Source of the DNA: Thalassia testudinum
Taxonomy: Eukaryota > Streptophyta > Magnoliopsida > Alismatales > Hydrocharitaceae
NCBI GenBank assembly: GCA_037157565.1
Contig: JAZHRO010000036.1
Location: 20,448,501-20,512,500 of the forward strand
Direction of reading: 5' to 3'
Length of the DNA stretch: 64,000 bases
Shown here in pieces: positions 1 to 12,349 of this stretch (positions are counted from its first letter, which is position 1; each line of letters opens with the position of its first letter). Below the pieces are notes generated by a model that saw only the letters and a list, made by a program, of their open reading frames with translations, did no database searches and was not told where the DNA came from. A program made the translations under genes and the position numbers.

Positions 1-225
1 AGGATCAACAATGCGATTGGTGAGACTTACATTCACTTGCTAGAAACCGATGTACAATTGTAAGCAAGTAGTAAAAAGATCAAAATCAATTTCTCCATTC
101 TAAATGCCTCCCTGAAATCGACCGTGACACACATCTCGTTAACTTAATTTTTTTTGAGTCATATTTCGCAACTATACTACGACGTGTTTTAATTAAATCC
201 ATGATCTACAACCCCAACACCTTCG
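1..225 (+). mobile_element. Right end of a gypsy-type LTR (cut by window edge)
   Basis: This is the terminal part of a plus-strand LTR. It has the U5 block found near the end of most gypsy LTRs here (GCCTCCCT...ATCGACCGTGAC, about 107-130). About 50 bp later comes the shared CAACTATACTACGAC signature (about 170-185), which in other LTRs here lies 40-90 bp from the LTR end. The exact end is not clear. No gene is seen. Confidence 0.5.
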
Positions 226-671
226 AGGATTAATTGTGGGGACAAGGAATTCAATATAGACCATGTTTAGGGACAATTCGAGGTTTGATTTAGGGAAAAC
301 TTGAAAGAAAAGAGTGAAAACTCTACAAATGAAAAATCCTTTTCTATCTCTCTCTTATAAAAATGCACTGGCAAACTGAACATGGGCATGTTACGCCTAT
401 GCACATGTGCTTTAACTACTGGGTTCAATGAACCTCTAGGCAGTTTTTGCAAGCCTTAGAAACCTTCGCGACAGACTCAGGTTGAAGCTGGTCAAGTCTG
501 GATCTTGGCTGGTACTTGAGTACCTCTTGGCCTATTATTAGTATTCTGATCTGATTTCTAGAGATGCAATTTAGTAATGTATCCTGATGGTTACATCTGA
601 ACTAGAGAATTGGTTTGATCCATAGGATGTTTGTTAAGGGAGTAGCAAAAGCTAGGCATGGGGGTATCATG
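226..671 (+). mobile_element. Relic of element interior (3' UTR) ending in a polypurine tract
   Basis: Non-coding sequence resembling the 3' UTR that precedes the 3' LTR of the other gypsy elements. The last part (about 640-671) reads GGGAGTAGCAAAAGCTAGGC followed by ATGGGGGTA, the same context as the PPT of elements A, B and C. The small ORF on the minus strand here has no recognisable domain. It suggests an LTR-interior-LTR element reduced to a few hundred bases of interior. Confidence 0.5.
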
Positions 672-3260
672 GGAACACCATTATAGGCCCTAACAAGCTA
701 CTTTTAGTCAAGATTGAAAGGTAAATGCTCCTACATAACCATCTCAGCGTTACAACTCCACATTGTTATATTTTGAGAGGAGAACAAGAAAGTAGGGTTC
801 ATTATGTAATTTTAATAGCATATCATGAAATAGAATAGCCATGGGATTTGCTATGGATTAACTGAAGGTCAATTAAGCAATAAAGACTAATAAGTGGGTC
901 CACGTAGATACAAATAGGGTTTCATGCATTTCGAGAACCAATATAGCACCCAAAACCCTAATTTCAGACCCGCTTAAATTACAGATGTTCTGTTTTGGAT
1001 GAAATTCATTTAAATATCCTAAAATTCATAGAAAAATATTTCTTGAGGTTTGGTATCCTTGATTTTACCTTTGGAACCTATTTTGACCTTAAACAGAGTC
1101 ATAGATGGAGTTCTGCCCTAATTTGGGTTTCTTTGCAAATTATCTAGTTAAACATGGTCAAAATGAAATCCAACATCACAATCTGATTCCTTTCGTCCAA
1201 ATTAGGTTTGTATCAAAATTTGGACCCAATCAGAGTCCACCTTTACCTAGTTTGCGTTTTAGTCAATTTAAACTCTATTTCTCTCAATCAAGCCCCTAGC
1301 TTTTGAATTTCTTGCATTTATATACCCAAACTTTGTTATCTTCTTTGCAAGAAAGTCCCTGCCACCATTAGAGGTCAACCGACCTCCAAGAAGCCTTTGA
1401 TCGCTCCTAAACCCACTCAAATCATCATCAAATCCCACCAAATTTGGTGGGATTGATGTTCACACTACGGAGAATTGATTCGGACTGATCTTGGCTTCTA
1501 AATCACAAGGAAAACCTTGTGTGAATGCATGAGATTTTTTGGGTAATTTTCTCACCATCGTAAGCTTTATTTAAGCTCTTTCCTTTTCTAGAGCTTGCTC
1601 AAAGCTCTATTTAATGCTCCAGAACTGAAAGCCAAGATCCTTAGGTAAGTTTTAAGTCGAAAATACTCTCTCTTCCTAAACTCCAGCTGTCCGTACCCTT
1701 GCCTCTGGTGAGCCTCTCTACTCTCTTCGTCGAGCTGGCCAACGGTAAAATTGACCAGCTCCACATCTTCCCCTCATCCTCACGATCGTCGCCAACCAAA
1801 GCATGGTCGCCATCTCCTGCTCCTTCCTCGCCGCCATATCGGTGTCACCTTCGCCTTCTCTGGCTCTAACCTATCATAGCCGGTAGCCTCTGCCCACTAT
1901 CTCCCTCTCTAACTTTTTCTCTTTTCTCTCCCTTTGCTAAAGCTTTCTAACTCTTTCCTTTCCTTTTTCAATCGCCGACACACCTGCACGATCTTCATCT
2001 TCCTCTACTCTAGCGATGCTCCGGAGAAGCCCTCCACTCACTCAACTACACTTAACTACTTGCGACCAGTCCCTACACCTTTATTGTTCCCCACCCACCA
2101 AAACCCCTCAAGAAATTGAGAGGATTGGCCACTCAATACCTCCACCAAGCACTACCCTCACCGTACCGTCTTCTCGACCTCGCAAGCAAACCGCATGCAC
2201 CCTCACTCCATGAAACCACCACTAGTGCACTCACCACTCATCGACGATCCTTCTAAGATCCTTTAATGTGGCCGTGAGGTCGTGTTTTATATTTTAGGTG
2301 TTTTTCATTGCTCCGCCGCCTTCACCATCATCTCCAACCTTGACTACCTTTTGCCGGCCTCAATCATCTGCGATTCCACTCCTAGGATGAGCGGCTGAGT
2401 TCCAGGTCCCTTTCTAGGTCCTCAATCGAAGACTTTAGTTGCATTTGCTGCTCCAATTGGAGGTGTCATCTCCTCAGCTGTTGCGCGAAGAAACTGTGGG
2501 AACATAGTCCCACATCATTAACAGAAGGGCTTCTAGCTACAAATGAAGGCATGAAGTGATGGGGCCTTATTCCCTTTGAGTGACTAGGGTTAGGTCCCTA
2601 CCTCATGCTCCTGCACACGCTGCACCACATGAGCTTGTCCATGCCCTCACTCACACTCACACCACATGGGTCTGGGTGGTGGATCCGATTACCCAATACC
2701 CAGGTTTGATCCGATTCTGAGTTTGGGAAGAAAGAGAGAGGGTGTTGGGTTTTGCTGCCTCAGGATTTAAGCCTTCCCCTCTCTCTATACTTAGCGAGAT
2801 TTGTAAGGCCCTTGAGCCTCTATTGCTGTTGGTACTGTGTCCTTGAGGCTCTTAGCCTTGTGCTTCACTTGAGAAGGGTCGTTGAGTACCTTATGATAAG
2901 GCATCTGAAGCCTTTGGTCGATGTCTGCTGGTTACTGTTGGATTATTTGAAGTAGATTAATAGTTGTGATTTACTATTTAAATATTTAAGTGGTTGTGAG
3001 CATAACATTGATGATTAATTTGGTTATTCAAATCACCATTTTAACCGAATCCTTTTGCATTATTCTTCTAATTTTATTGAAATATCATTCAAAGTGTTAT
3101 TAATTTCAATTGCATATATTTCTTTTGATTAGTGAATTGAAATTACATATTTGCTCCTGCAAACAATCTCGGACTCTACTTTCTGAATCTGAGTTTGTAA
3201 ATTTAAATGTTTTGAGAGATTTTGCCTTATACTATGACACATTCCTTAAACAATGAAGAT
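672..3260 (+). mobile_element. Gypsy-type LTR 1
   Basis: Starts directly after the PPT at 671 and ends near the signature ACTATGACACA (about 3231-3243). From about 1020 onward it is repeated by the sequence at 3261-5424: matching blocks include GAGGTTTGGTA (1046 and 3272), CCTATTTTGA, the cue CACCAAATTTGG, the GGGTTTTGCT stretch and the final signature. Pyrimidine-rich stretches at 1640-2420 make short spurious ORFs. No coding domain is seen. Start and end are approximate because no target-site duplication (TSD) could be fixed. Confidence 0.55.
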
Positions 3261-5424
3261 TTTGCTCGAACAAATATTCTAAGAGGTTTGGTACCTTCAC
3301 TTTGACCATCCGAACCTATTTTGATCAAGAATAGAAACTTAGGTGGGAATTTGCCTTGTTTTGGACTTCTGTGTATTTTTCCCAGTAAAACATTGTCAAA
3401 ACCTAAATTTGAGGCTACCATTAGATTTCTTTGGTCCAAATTTGGTTAACAGAAAAATTTTAGCCCAATCAGATTCCATCTTGACCTAGTTTGCATTTTA
3501 GTCCAAGATTCTCTATTTATTACATAAAGGCCCCCAAGTCTTGACTTTTCTCACAGATAGGGCCCTAGCTTTTGTCATTTTTACACAAATTCCCCTGTTG
3601 CCATCATCTTCTTCCTTGAGCAAAAGAGGAAACTCATACCATTGAACCCATCAATGGCAACTTTTATTCCTTGATTTGGAAGATTAGATCTTGATCAAAT
3701 CTCACCAAATTTGGCGAGATTGATCTAGCATTCATACCAAATCTCTTGAGCTACTTCACGAGCCCAATCATGGCTAAAGGTGTTGCTGGTGAACCCAAGT
3801 TCTCGAGCTCCAAAACCTGACATAGAAGCAAGTCAAAACTTCAATTAGTTTAATGTGGAGGGAAACTTCTCTTATAAGAATCCCTTGACCCAAGCAATTT
3901 AGGGTTGTCTCATTTTTGGCACGAATTCCCCTTCTTCTTCTTCCTCTTTCACTACCATTAGCTTTGACCAGGAGCTTCATCGAACTCATTCTTCAGCCAC
4001 TCCTATGCACAATAGTGAGAGGGCTTCTTCGCTTCACTTCATCATTGAGCTTCCAGACAAAGAACTCGGCCCAATTTCCTCCTTCCTCGGCTCCATCCTC
4101 CTCCTTCCACCTCACCAACAGTGTCTCCGATGACCTACCTCCATTCGTGAAATAAGTAAATTAGGTTAGGGTTTCCACTCTTCACTCCCTCAAATAGGCT
4201 TAGGTCGATTATTAGACCCCATCACCTTCTCCTTCTCCCTCTCTGATGCTGGCAAACACCACCATGACCACCTTCATCGCTAACCTACCTTCATCCTCCT
4301 CCCACCCAATAACCTTAGGTGCAATATCCCCCTCACCCTCATGACTCCTTTGCCGAAGGTTATTGAAACCTACACTACCTTAGTCACCCTCTCTGACCAC
4401 GACTGCCGAAGACCCACCAAGCTTCTTCATCAAACCACCATACTATACCCACCACTGAATTACTGCCACCACTAGCTTTGCGTCACCACGGTGGATCTTC
4501 ACACGCATTTAATTTGGCCCTAGGGTCATGTTTTCTTCATAGGTCGACTATCGTTGTCGTTGTCTCCTTCACTTCCTATGACCATTGTCTGGTGACTACC
4601 CATGGTGCCCACACATCCAATTGGTGTGCAACAACTCCAGAAGGCTCCTTGGGATTTTGATTTGGAGAAGGAACAACAAAAGCAGCATCACTTGGACTAG
4701 TCACCTTCGCTCGAAGCAACGTAGAAAGAGGAGCTCTTTTAGTCCCACGTCGAAAATGCCTAATTTGGAAATTCGTATATAATGTTTTGCGTGACGTAGT
4801 TGTTTGCTCAGAATATGGGGGTTGGGTCCCCATGCATGCATCACACACGCACCCTCGCCCTCGCTCGCACCATGTGGGTCTAGGCTCGACAGGGTTTGGT
4901 CTACACCGATCTGGTCTAGTTTGGGAGAGAGAGGAAGGTCTGGGTTTATTTTGAGAGAGTAGGGGGTTTTGCTCTTACGATCTGTGCCTGGGGACTTATG
5001 CAAATTTGTGAAGGCTTTGGCTTTAAACGTTTAATTCATTTGTTGGGTTTACATTAATCGTCTAATTTAGCTAATTTGATTAAGTCTAAGTGGGAATTAA
5101 GAAGGCTTGATATGCTAAGTTGCAAACCAATTTTTTTTTAGCCTTAAGTTCTCTTATTTTTGGCTCCTTGGAATTCATATTTTTATATATACTTGGGAGG
5201 AATATTCATTGCATATATTATTTCATTGTGAATCAGATTGTTTCTGCTTATTTATATTCATTTATTTATTGATTGAATTACAATTATTTGTTCCCTGCGA
5301 ACAACCTCAGAACTCACGTTTTTCGAGCACTTACAAATTTAAGTGTTGTTATGCTTTTTTCACCTATACTATGACACATTTGTCTTTTAAAACATGGTAG
5401 AAGCATACCAATAGTTTTGTTCAC
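3261..5424 (+). mobile_element. Gypsy-type LTR 2, 5'-truncated, tandem to LTR 1
   Basis: A second copy of the LTR 1 family joined head to tail to it. It lacks about the first 350 bp. The shared region includes the stretch on fitting rice-coloured blocks CCCAATCAGA, CTTGACCTAGTTTGC and the end signature CTATACTATGACACA (about 5362-5376). It is followed by a PBS-like site at 5439, so it could be the 5' LTR of an element whose interior begins there. The short ORFs inside have no recognisable domain. Confidence 0.5.
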
Positions 5425-5456
5425 AACGTGCCTCTGGTTTGGCACGTTGTTCGGGT
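5423..5456 (+). other. PBS-like site within a 10-bp inverted repeat
   Basis: TGGCACGTTGTTCGGG at about 5440-5455 resembles the tRNA-Asp 3' end target TGGCGCCGTTGCCGGGGA used by Athila elements. It also forms the right arm of a perfect inverted repeat, ACAACGTGCC (5423-5432) and GGCACGTTGT (5441-5450) with an 8-nt loop. The gap between likely LTR end and PBS is longer than usual. Confidence 0.4.
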
Positions 5457-5890
5457 TCGACAGAGGAAAGGCAGGAAGTGCACCAGGCTGGTAAGTCCTT
5501 GCCATCTATGCAACTTGATTACGAACCTCTATAATCTCCACATTATGTTACCTCTACATGCGTGGCAACATTGGTCTTTTGCATATTAGCCAAGGTCTAC
5601 AGAATCAGGCTCATGTGATCTTCCTTTCTAGGCCCAATTTGAATGTTCAGGTTGGGCCTAGGATGAGTGGGCTGAAACGAGTGCGAATTTTGTGGTCGAA
5701 GTTAGAATTAAGGTCTGGAGTTCTGATTATTCCCTGACATAGAGAAATTAGGATGATTGCACCATCCAAGGTTATAAGAGTTAGAGTAAGGATCATTCTA
5801 GATGGCATGGAGCTCCTTGCAAGGTTGAGTAGCTCTTTAGTAATCAGGATACAAGGTTCAGAGGTCCCTTAATTAGAGTAGGAAGGTTTG
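5457..5890. other. Non-coding stretch between PBS-like site and gag relic
   Basis: No ORF, RNA gene or repeat boundary that I can support. It may be leader sequence of the element whose PBS-like site lies just before it, or part of the antisense gag-bearing fragment that follows. Confidence 0.3.
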
Positions 5891-6920
5891 GAGTTCCCCG
5901 CAAAACCTGGATCAAATGGGGTGGATGAGCATCAATCCGTGAATAAGATGGTGGTGGTGAACATTATGCACAGCCTCCCTCCCTATGGGTGGATGGGAAT
6001 ACATGCTTTGCTGAAAGATGTGGCCCTTTGGAGTTGGTGAGTCAAATCATCCAACTTCTTCCCGATGATAGAAACTTTATCCAATCAACTAGCCACTAAC
6101 TCCAGATCGATGGGAGCGGATAGGTCTCATTTTTCTTGTGTTCCTCATGGGTTTGGTAGTCATCCGATCGATCATACCCAGAGACTCACTGTTTATGGAG
6201 TTCTTGCATATGTTCTCAAGAATCTCCCAAATGGTGTCTTCATCTTTACTCATGAAGTTACCTCCATAGGCTGCATTGACAAAGAGTCTGATATCCTCAC
6301 AAAGTCCCTAGTAAAAGGACTAGACCTATTCCCATTTAAGAACTCAGTGATGAGGGCATTTCTGCATGAGATCCAAAAAGTGATTCCATGCCGCATGAAG
6401 TGGCTCCCATGCATTTTACGTGAAATGTGTGATTTAGTGCCTTAGAGCATTAGTGCACCCTACTAGGAAGAATTTCTTGAGAAATTCAGCTTGTAACTCC
6501 TCTCAAGTATTGATTGGTCGAGTTAGAGATCGATACCAATGGGTAGCTTTATCTTTCAATGAGAGGGGAATATTTTAATGAGTAAGGTGTTCCGATTCAG
6601 AACATTTGGCCCGAGAGTGTGTGCTAGATGTTTCAATTCCTAAATATGCTGGAGGGGGTCATCAAAGACCAATGCGTGAAAGTGGGTGATCAAGTTAATA
6701 ATATTCGGCTTAACACTGTATCAGGTCCCCCAGTTGGAATCTGCACCCTGGGTTGATAGCCACAGTCGTGGGATTAAAGTGATCTCGCATCTGTGGATGC
6801 AGTCGGAGTTTGGCCAGTGCATGAATCAAGTCAGTGAGAGTCTGAAACTAGTCCTACAGGTGTTGAATATCACCCCCTTCTTGATCTGGGTTTTGCACAG
6901 AAATAGAGGATAGAGAACTG
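5891..6920 (-). pseudogene. gag: Degraded Athila-type gag, antisense to surrounding LTRs
   Basis: Read on the minus strand, about 6590-6470 gives the Athila gag core: LSLKDKATHWYRSL, then RPINT, a stop where Trp is usual, then EELQAEFLKKFF. Further on (about 6400-6250) come LHAAWNHFLDLMQKCPHH and a block equivalent to the usual FYxGL...DAA.GG. Stops and frameshifts break it throughout. Gag is the capsid polyprotein of LTR retrotransposons. The 126-codon plus-strand ORF at 6065-6445 is its shadow. The flanking PBS-like site (5440) and 3' UTR (7050 on) point the other way, so this is either an inverted segment or a fragment of another element. Confidence 0.65.
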
Positions 6921-7049
6921 GATTCTGATGTAGATGGATCAGAAGAGATATCGAGTGGATCAAAAGAGATCCCAAACAAGCAGGTTGGGGTCTGACCCTG
7001 ACGAGTGTGATTTGCTAATTGTCGAGACTAAGAATGCGTTGTAGTATAG

Positions 7050-7616
7050 CAAGTAAAGGGACAAAAACATTAGCTTGACATCTATGGCCAAACTATGCCT
7101 AGCTAACGGCATTAAACTTAGAAATTTTGTATATCTTTTGAGTTGGCCATCTTCTCTATTTTACCCTTTTTTATGCCTTTTATTATCAATGAGGACATTG
7201 CATAAGTTAGGCAAGGGGGGTGGATTTCATTTCTGAGGTATTTTGTTAGCTCTATAGATTCTTTTTATTTATTTTCTCTTTATTAAAAAAATTTGAATTA
7301 GGAAAGGAAAACTTAGGCATTAAGAGTTTTTCAACTATAGCAAACAATACGATGGACTTGAGTGCTTAGACTCTTCAGGTTTTTGAACTTAATTAGCTCA
7401 GGTGTCCACTAAAACATGGACCTGTTTCTCGAGTCCTTGCTAACTTAAAATTTATTTTGAGTGGTTAAATAAATTGGGGTGATAGGCATGTGACTTATCA
7501 ACCCACCCTCTGATTTGTGGGGGCTTATAGTCCAAGCATCTGCACGCTATTTGCACTGATTCACTTCTTGACGGTTCTAATGGAAATTAGGTAGCTAATG
7601 AACTTTCTAGGGTGGT
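7050..7616 (+). mobile_element. 3' UTR of gypsy element C, left part
   Basis: Non-coding sequence matching the 3' UTR of element A (17917-19278). It has AATGAGGACATTG followed by a G-rich tract (7188-7223), the phrase ACTTATCAACCCACCCTC, and GTAGCTAATGAACTTTCTAG just before the break. It is interrupted at 7616 by solo LTR I and resumes at 26881 with the ATGGCTGG module, as it does without interruption in element A at 18508. Confidence 0.7.
7188..7223 (+). other. Internal PPT-like tract, element C
   Basis: AATGAGGACATTG followed by TTAGGCAAGGGGGGTGG. The same pair opens the 3' UTR of elements A, B, D, E and G, about 1.2 kb before the true PPT. Confidence 0.5.
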
Positions 7617-9761
7617 TGATAGGTCCACATTAGTGGACTATAATTATGCCTAAGAACATTTAATTTGGAGATTAAAGTAAATGTTGAGCATGTGTTATTT
7701 TAAGAAATCAAATAAGCTCGTGATTCGTTAGGAATTACATGTACATGTTTCTGCTGGAATTAATTGAAGATCAAAAGTGGGAGTATTATCTTGGCATTGG
7801 GATTTTTTCTCCAATAAAATTGGAAGCTTCCACCTTCCTCATCTCCTCCCCACAAATTTCATGATTATTTCCTTCATAAACTTTCCTCAATCACAGCTGC
7901 CTCTACTGCCTTATTTGGGATTTTCCCGCAACAAGAAGACCCCCTCACTCTCCTATTTCTCTCTTCCCTTTATTTGGGAAATAAAGGGAGGCTCTAGCTC
8001 ACTTCCTCTCTTTATAAAAAAATGCACGCCGACCCCCTTTAGGGGGCTCTCTCTAGAACAACTCTCTCTCTCTCTCTCAAGATATGCACACACACAGCCC
8101 ACCAATAGCAGTGGGGGATAAGTAATTTGGGACGTCTTCCAGATATCCAGAAAGAAACCTTTCCTTCACCCCCACTGCCTTTGGTCTTCTGCACCACAAC
8201 TGCGAGCCTCACACACGCCATTTCTCCTTGATCTCCAGCATCCTCAATCATGCGCCCAAGATCTCATCATTGCGAGCCTACCTTCCACGATCGCTCTCCA
8301 AAGTCGACAACCCCGACTTCATGACCGCAACTTCCACACCACAAACCACCACCATGGTCAGCGGTGATAGGGTCGATGACACCACCGTGCCTCGTTCACC
8401 TTCTTGTCTCTTGCAGCCCACACGGAAGTGTGCCAACATTCACCGTGCAACAACCCCATCCATGTCACCTTTTTCTTCTTCATCTCTACCAAATGCACTA
8501 AAAAAGAAACCAACACTGGTGACTTCTTCCACCGCGCACAAGTCTCGACCGGCCTCCATTCGCCGCTCCATCGATATCATCAGCCTCTCCTTGACATCAT
8601 GCGCCTGTCCACACCTTCAGATGTGCCTTCCACAGCCTGATAAATGCTAGTTTATCATCATTCTTATGCCCTAAAATAGATCTAGCTCTTAGGGTCTTAA
8701 CTTCGCAAACAGGTTTTTAGGCTGCATTTTGGCATTTACCTAGGATAGGTATGCATTACATTTTAGTTGTATTTTTTTGATGCGTTTATATACCTTAGCG
8801 TCAACGATAGATAGAAAGTCAGATCCCACATACGTTGGCACTTACGAAGGCAGAAGATGAATAAGAAGCTCATACCAGCTGGATTTCAGCTAAAGCAAAC
8901 TCATCTCAATTGGTTCACAGCTCACTCTAACTAGATCAACTCATCCCTAGCTCCATGCAGCTCATCTTAGCTGAATGGTAGATCTAGCTAGTCCACCTTA
9001 ACTCCATTCAGCTCACCTTAGCTTCTAGCTCAAGTCAGTTGATCCCAGCTCCATTACAGGTCCTCTAGCTCAAAAGAGTTCACTGGGAGATCAACCTGAC
9101 TAGGAATAGCTACTGCCATCAACTAGTTAGACCTAGTCAACTGAAGAAGTCATCAGCCAGCTTAGGCAAGCTCAAGTCTAGCTCTCAAAGGCTTAACTCA
9201 GCTCAACTTAGTTGAGCTGGGCTACTTGACCTAAGCTAGCTACTCCATCTAGCTAAGTATGTTTCGGGAAGACCAGACCTAGCTTACTTCAGCTCATTTC
9301 AGCAGAAGCCAACTCATCTTAGCTTGGCTTAACAGCTAGCAAAGAACTAGCAAGATAAGCTAGCTAAGGTAGTTCCCTGTAGTTCTCTTCAGCAACCACC
9401 AACTCTAGTGTTGCTCAAGACTACTTCCTCCAACTCTTCTCCCTCAAAATCCTAGCTCCCTCCACCTCAAACCCTACTCCCTCCTAGATAAGCTAGCTAA
9501 GCTAGCTTACCTCAGCGAAGACCACCTCCATGGCACCGAAAACCTAACCCTAACTCACCCAACTTAATTTCACCTCAGAGCCCTACTAAGCTCCACCAAC
9601 TAATCCACCTAAGCTTCTCTACTCCTAACCTATTTTTGGCGCCAATAATAGACACCCCTTGGCCCTTCAAACACCACCAAAAGACACCATTTTTTGGTGC
9701 CAAAAATCACCTATAACCACCCCACAATTTCCCGAAAAGAACCGCTCTGTCTCAACCATAC

Positions 9762-9766
9762 ACATA
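9762..9766 (+). repeat. TSD of element A, left copy (ACATA)
   Basis: ACATA directly before the 5' LTR; the same five bases follow the 3' LTR at 25131-25135. A 5-bp duplication is typical of gypsy integrase. Confidence 0.85.
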
Positions 9767-11161
9767 TGATAACACTGCATCTTGGGGTGATAATTCTATT
9801 AAATGGGGTCCATCTTAAGAACAAAATGCACAGATAACACATCATAAATAGAATGGGAGCATTGCATGCATTATACATCATGATTCCTTAGAAAACAATA
9901 TTAATGGCCATTTGTATAAGTACTTGTCAAAGCAAGCCTCAAATGGGCAATCAGATTGCACGGATGGATTCAGAGCGACGAACGGAGTCCAACGGACTTG
10001 AAATCGGCTAAATCCGACATCTGGAGCTCCCGCAATGGGCCCAAGAAGTTCTGAGCCCATGGCGTGCCACGTGGCACCCCCTTGCTGCATCCAAACCGCC
10101 GCCCGCTTCCACCTTCACTCGGAGGACGAATCTCAGCCGTCGATCTTCAATCGAACGGCCGAGAATGCCCGCGCTCCCGATGCTCGCCACGACAATCCAC
10201 TGCGACAGCGCAGCGGTCGGTGCCTCAACCTTGCAACCAGGGGCACGGTCTGAAAAGCACCGTGCAGCAAATCGAAGGCGAAGGCATGCATGGGCGAAAT
10301 TGGACCTTAGATCAGCGAGTGGATGGGCGTTATTGTGAGACATGGCACCCACAGATGCACCTTGACCAGACGCGCGTGATGACGCATGCGATCCGTGCCA
10401 GCGCCCCACACGGAAGCCCAGTCGTCCGATCTTTGATCGGACGGATTATGACGTGCGCACGCGGATCAGGCGCGAAGAAGCACAGCGCCCCGCAAGCGAA
10501 TGATGGGCAGGGGCCTCCATAGACATTTTGGGAAGGGTTTTAGCGATGTCTCGGACGTCGCTCGAGGCATCGTTAAAGCCCCTTCTTCATTTGGAAAGCC
10601 CTTCTTCCTATTTAAACCCCTTCCAACCACCCATGGGAGGCATTCACTCCACATGCAAGTGTTCTACTCACCTCCTAGCTACCACTAGCCCGCTTTGTAA
10701 TCACCGAAGATGATGAGCCGCTGACAGAGCCCCCCTCTACTGCCGTGGCTACCTCGCCATCTTCTCTCTCTCTCTTTCCTTCTTTATCTTAATCTTTACT
10801 TTACTTATGTTCAAGCATTCATCTAGTGTTGTAATTATGAACTAAAGTTGCATGTTAAATGAAGTTGTTTTCTATTCAATTTCCTGCTCTCTTTTGTGTT
10901 TAAAGTGCATGCTATGAATGAAGAAATTCTAACCCTATTCTCTCTCACTCTCTCTTTCTTTCTCCTTCTCTCACTCGCTTTCACTTGCGCCTTTTCGCAA
11001 GCAAAACCCGACAATTTTTGTGACATTAAGTGACAAGAAAATTTTGATTTTCACGCCTCTTTGAGTTCGACACGGACTCACATCCGCTTCTTCATTTTAA
11101 AACCGACGTTGCGAGCACAAGCTATAACAACTCTTCCAAACACATGCACACGCACACGTCA
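9767..11161 (+). repeat. 5' LTR of element A
   Basis: About 1.4 kb, TG at the start and CA at the end (TGATAACACT...CACACGTCA). It matches 19304-20030 plus 24453-25130 almost throughout. It has a TATA-like CTATTTAAAC at about 10608, a CT microsatellite near 10768, and the U5 block CGCCTCTTTGAGTTCGACAC at 11054. The ORFs of up to 152 codons inside this GC-richer LTR have no domain and are not conserved in the other copy. Confidence 0.88.
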
Positions 11162-11166
11162 GTTTT

Positions 11167-11184
11167 TGGCGTTGATATCGGGGA
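11167..11184 (+). other. Primer-binding site of element A (tRNA-Asp type)
   Basis: TGGCGTTGATATCGGGGA starts 5 nt after the LTR. It matches the plant tRNA-Asp complement TGGCGCCGTTGCCGGGGA at 12 of 18 positions, both ends conserved. Confidence 0.75.
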
Positions 11185-12349
11185 GGCAATGGATTTGTTT
11201 TGTCACTTCTATTTTACATCCATGCTCACATTGTCTAATGCCTTGTCTCCTTCTACTTGATGGTTGCAGGAATTCGACGCTTGGATGGCGAAGTAGTGCA
11301 ACTTGTGACAATAACAAGGGAGTAAGCGCAACAAGGACCGGTTGTGAGTATTTCTTCACTCGTGGTTGTTTTCTTGCTTAAAAATCTAAAAAAATTAGCG
11401 TGGTGTATGATTCCCTAACCCACATCCTTAACACATCACCAACAAAAAAAATACACTCTAACATTCTGAATAAATTCTTGGAGTGTTCTTTTTTCTTTTT
11501 GAGTGGTGTTTGCGAAGCCACCTTGAATTGACTTGGGCCGCACCACTCAACCCTAAAAATGACTCATCTAATAGAAGCTGCATGATCATTAGGATGAGTA
11601 CATTAGGGTTTTAGAACCTCTACACAATAAAAGGAAATCTACTTTCACTGAATTGTGTGCAAAACTTGACGTGCCCACTAAAACTTGTTTCAAAATATTA
11701 AGACATGTCAATCCTAAACGACACTAAAGTAAGGATAAAACATTAAAATACACCACACCTTAAAAAAAAAATTCCTTGCATAAAAACCACATTTTGATAG
11801 GAGCACACACACTAAAATCGAAAAATTAAGAGGCACTACCCCAATCAACACCTCATCACATAACCCTAGCACAAGCACTATCCTAGCCCTTTTAAAGCTG
11901 AGTAGACGTGCCCTAGGCAGGACTGAGTTAAGTCTCGAGAGGAAGGGTTTTATTCGCTGAGCGCTTGGCTTTCATTCCTTTTGTAGAATCTGGTGACTAG
12001 GCTGCGGGGCAACGTCAAACGACTGCAGTTGTGGGATCTATGGAACCGGCGGCGCAAGCCAAAGGAAGAACCTTCCCTGTAATCCCCTCGTAATCAACCT
12101 GGCCAGATTAGCTTTGGGAAGGGGAGTCCAGTGCTTATGAACTTAATCACCCTTTTGGAGATTTCTAGGTCTCCTAGGGAATACACCATAAGGACTACGC
12201 TTGTTTGCTTGATTGAACACACACTTCTTGCATCGTCACTCTCCACATCCCCTCCTATTCTTCTCTAGTGTATGCACGGGAGATGCTAACTGCATCTCGA
12301 GTTGTTTGTTTTGGGACAGGAATCCAGGCTACTTGATTCTACTAGAAAC
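11185..12349 (+). other. Untranslated leader of element A
   Basis: About 1.2 kb without a supported ORF between PBS and the gag start codon. A splice-acceptor-like TTGGGACAG lies about 30 bp before the gag ATG. Long leaders are usual in Athila elements. Confidence 0.6.

Noticed and set aside
6065..6445. 126-codon plus-strand ORF
   Set aside because: It is the antisense of a degraded Athila gag read on the minus strand.
8228..8650. 140-codon ORF after a TATA-like box and a CT run
   Set aside because: It looks like a gene start but lies in solo LTR I and runs into the LTR a boundary; low-complexity Ser/Thr/Pro composition and no domain.
10008..10522. Overlapping ORFs of 72-152 codons on both strands
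   Set aside because: They lie in the GC-richer U3 of the A LTR, overlap in several frames, have no domain and are not kept open in the second LTR copy.
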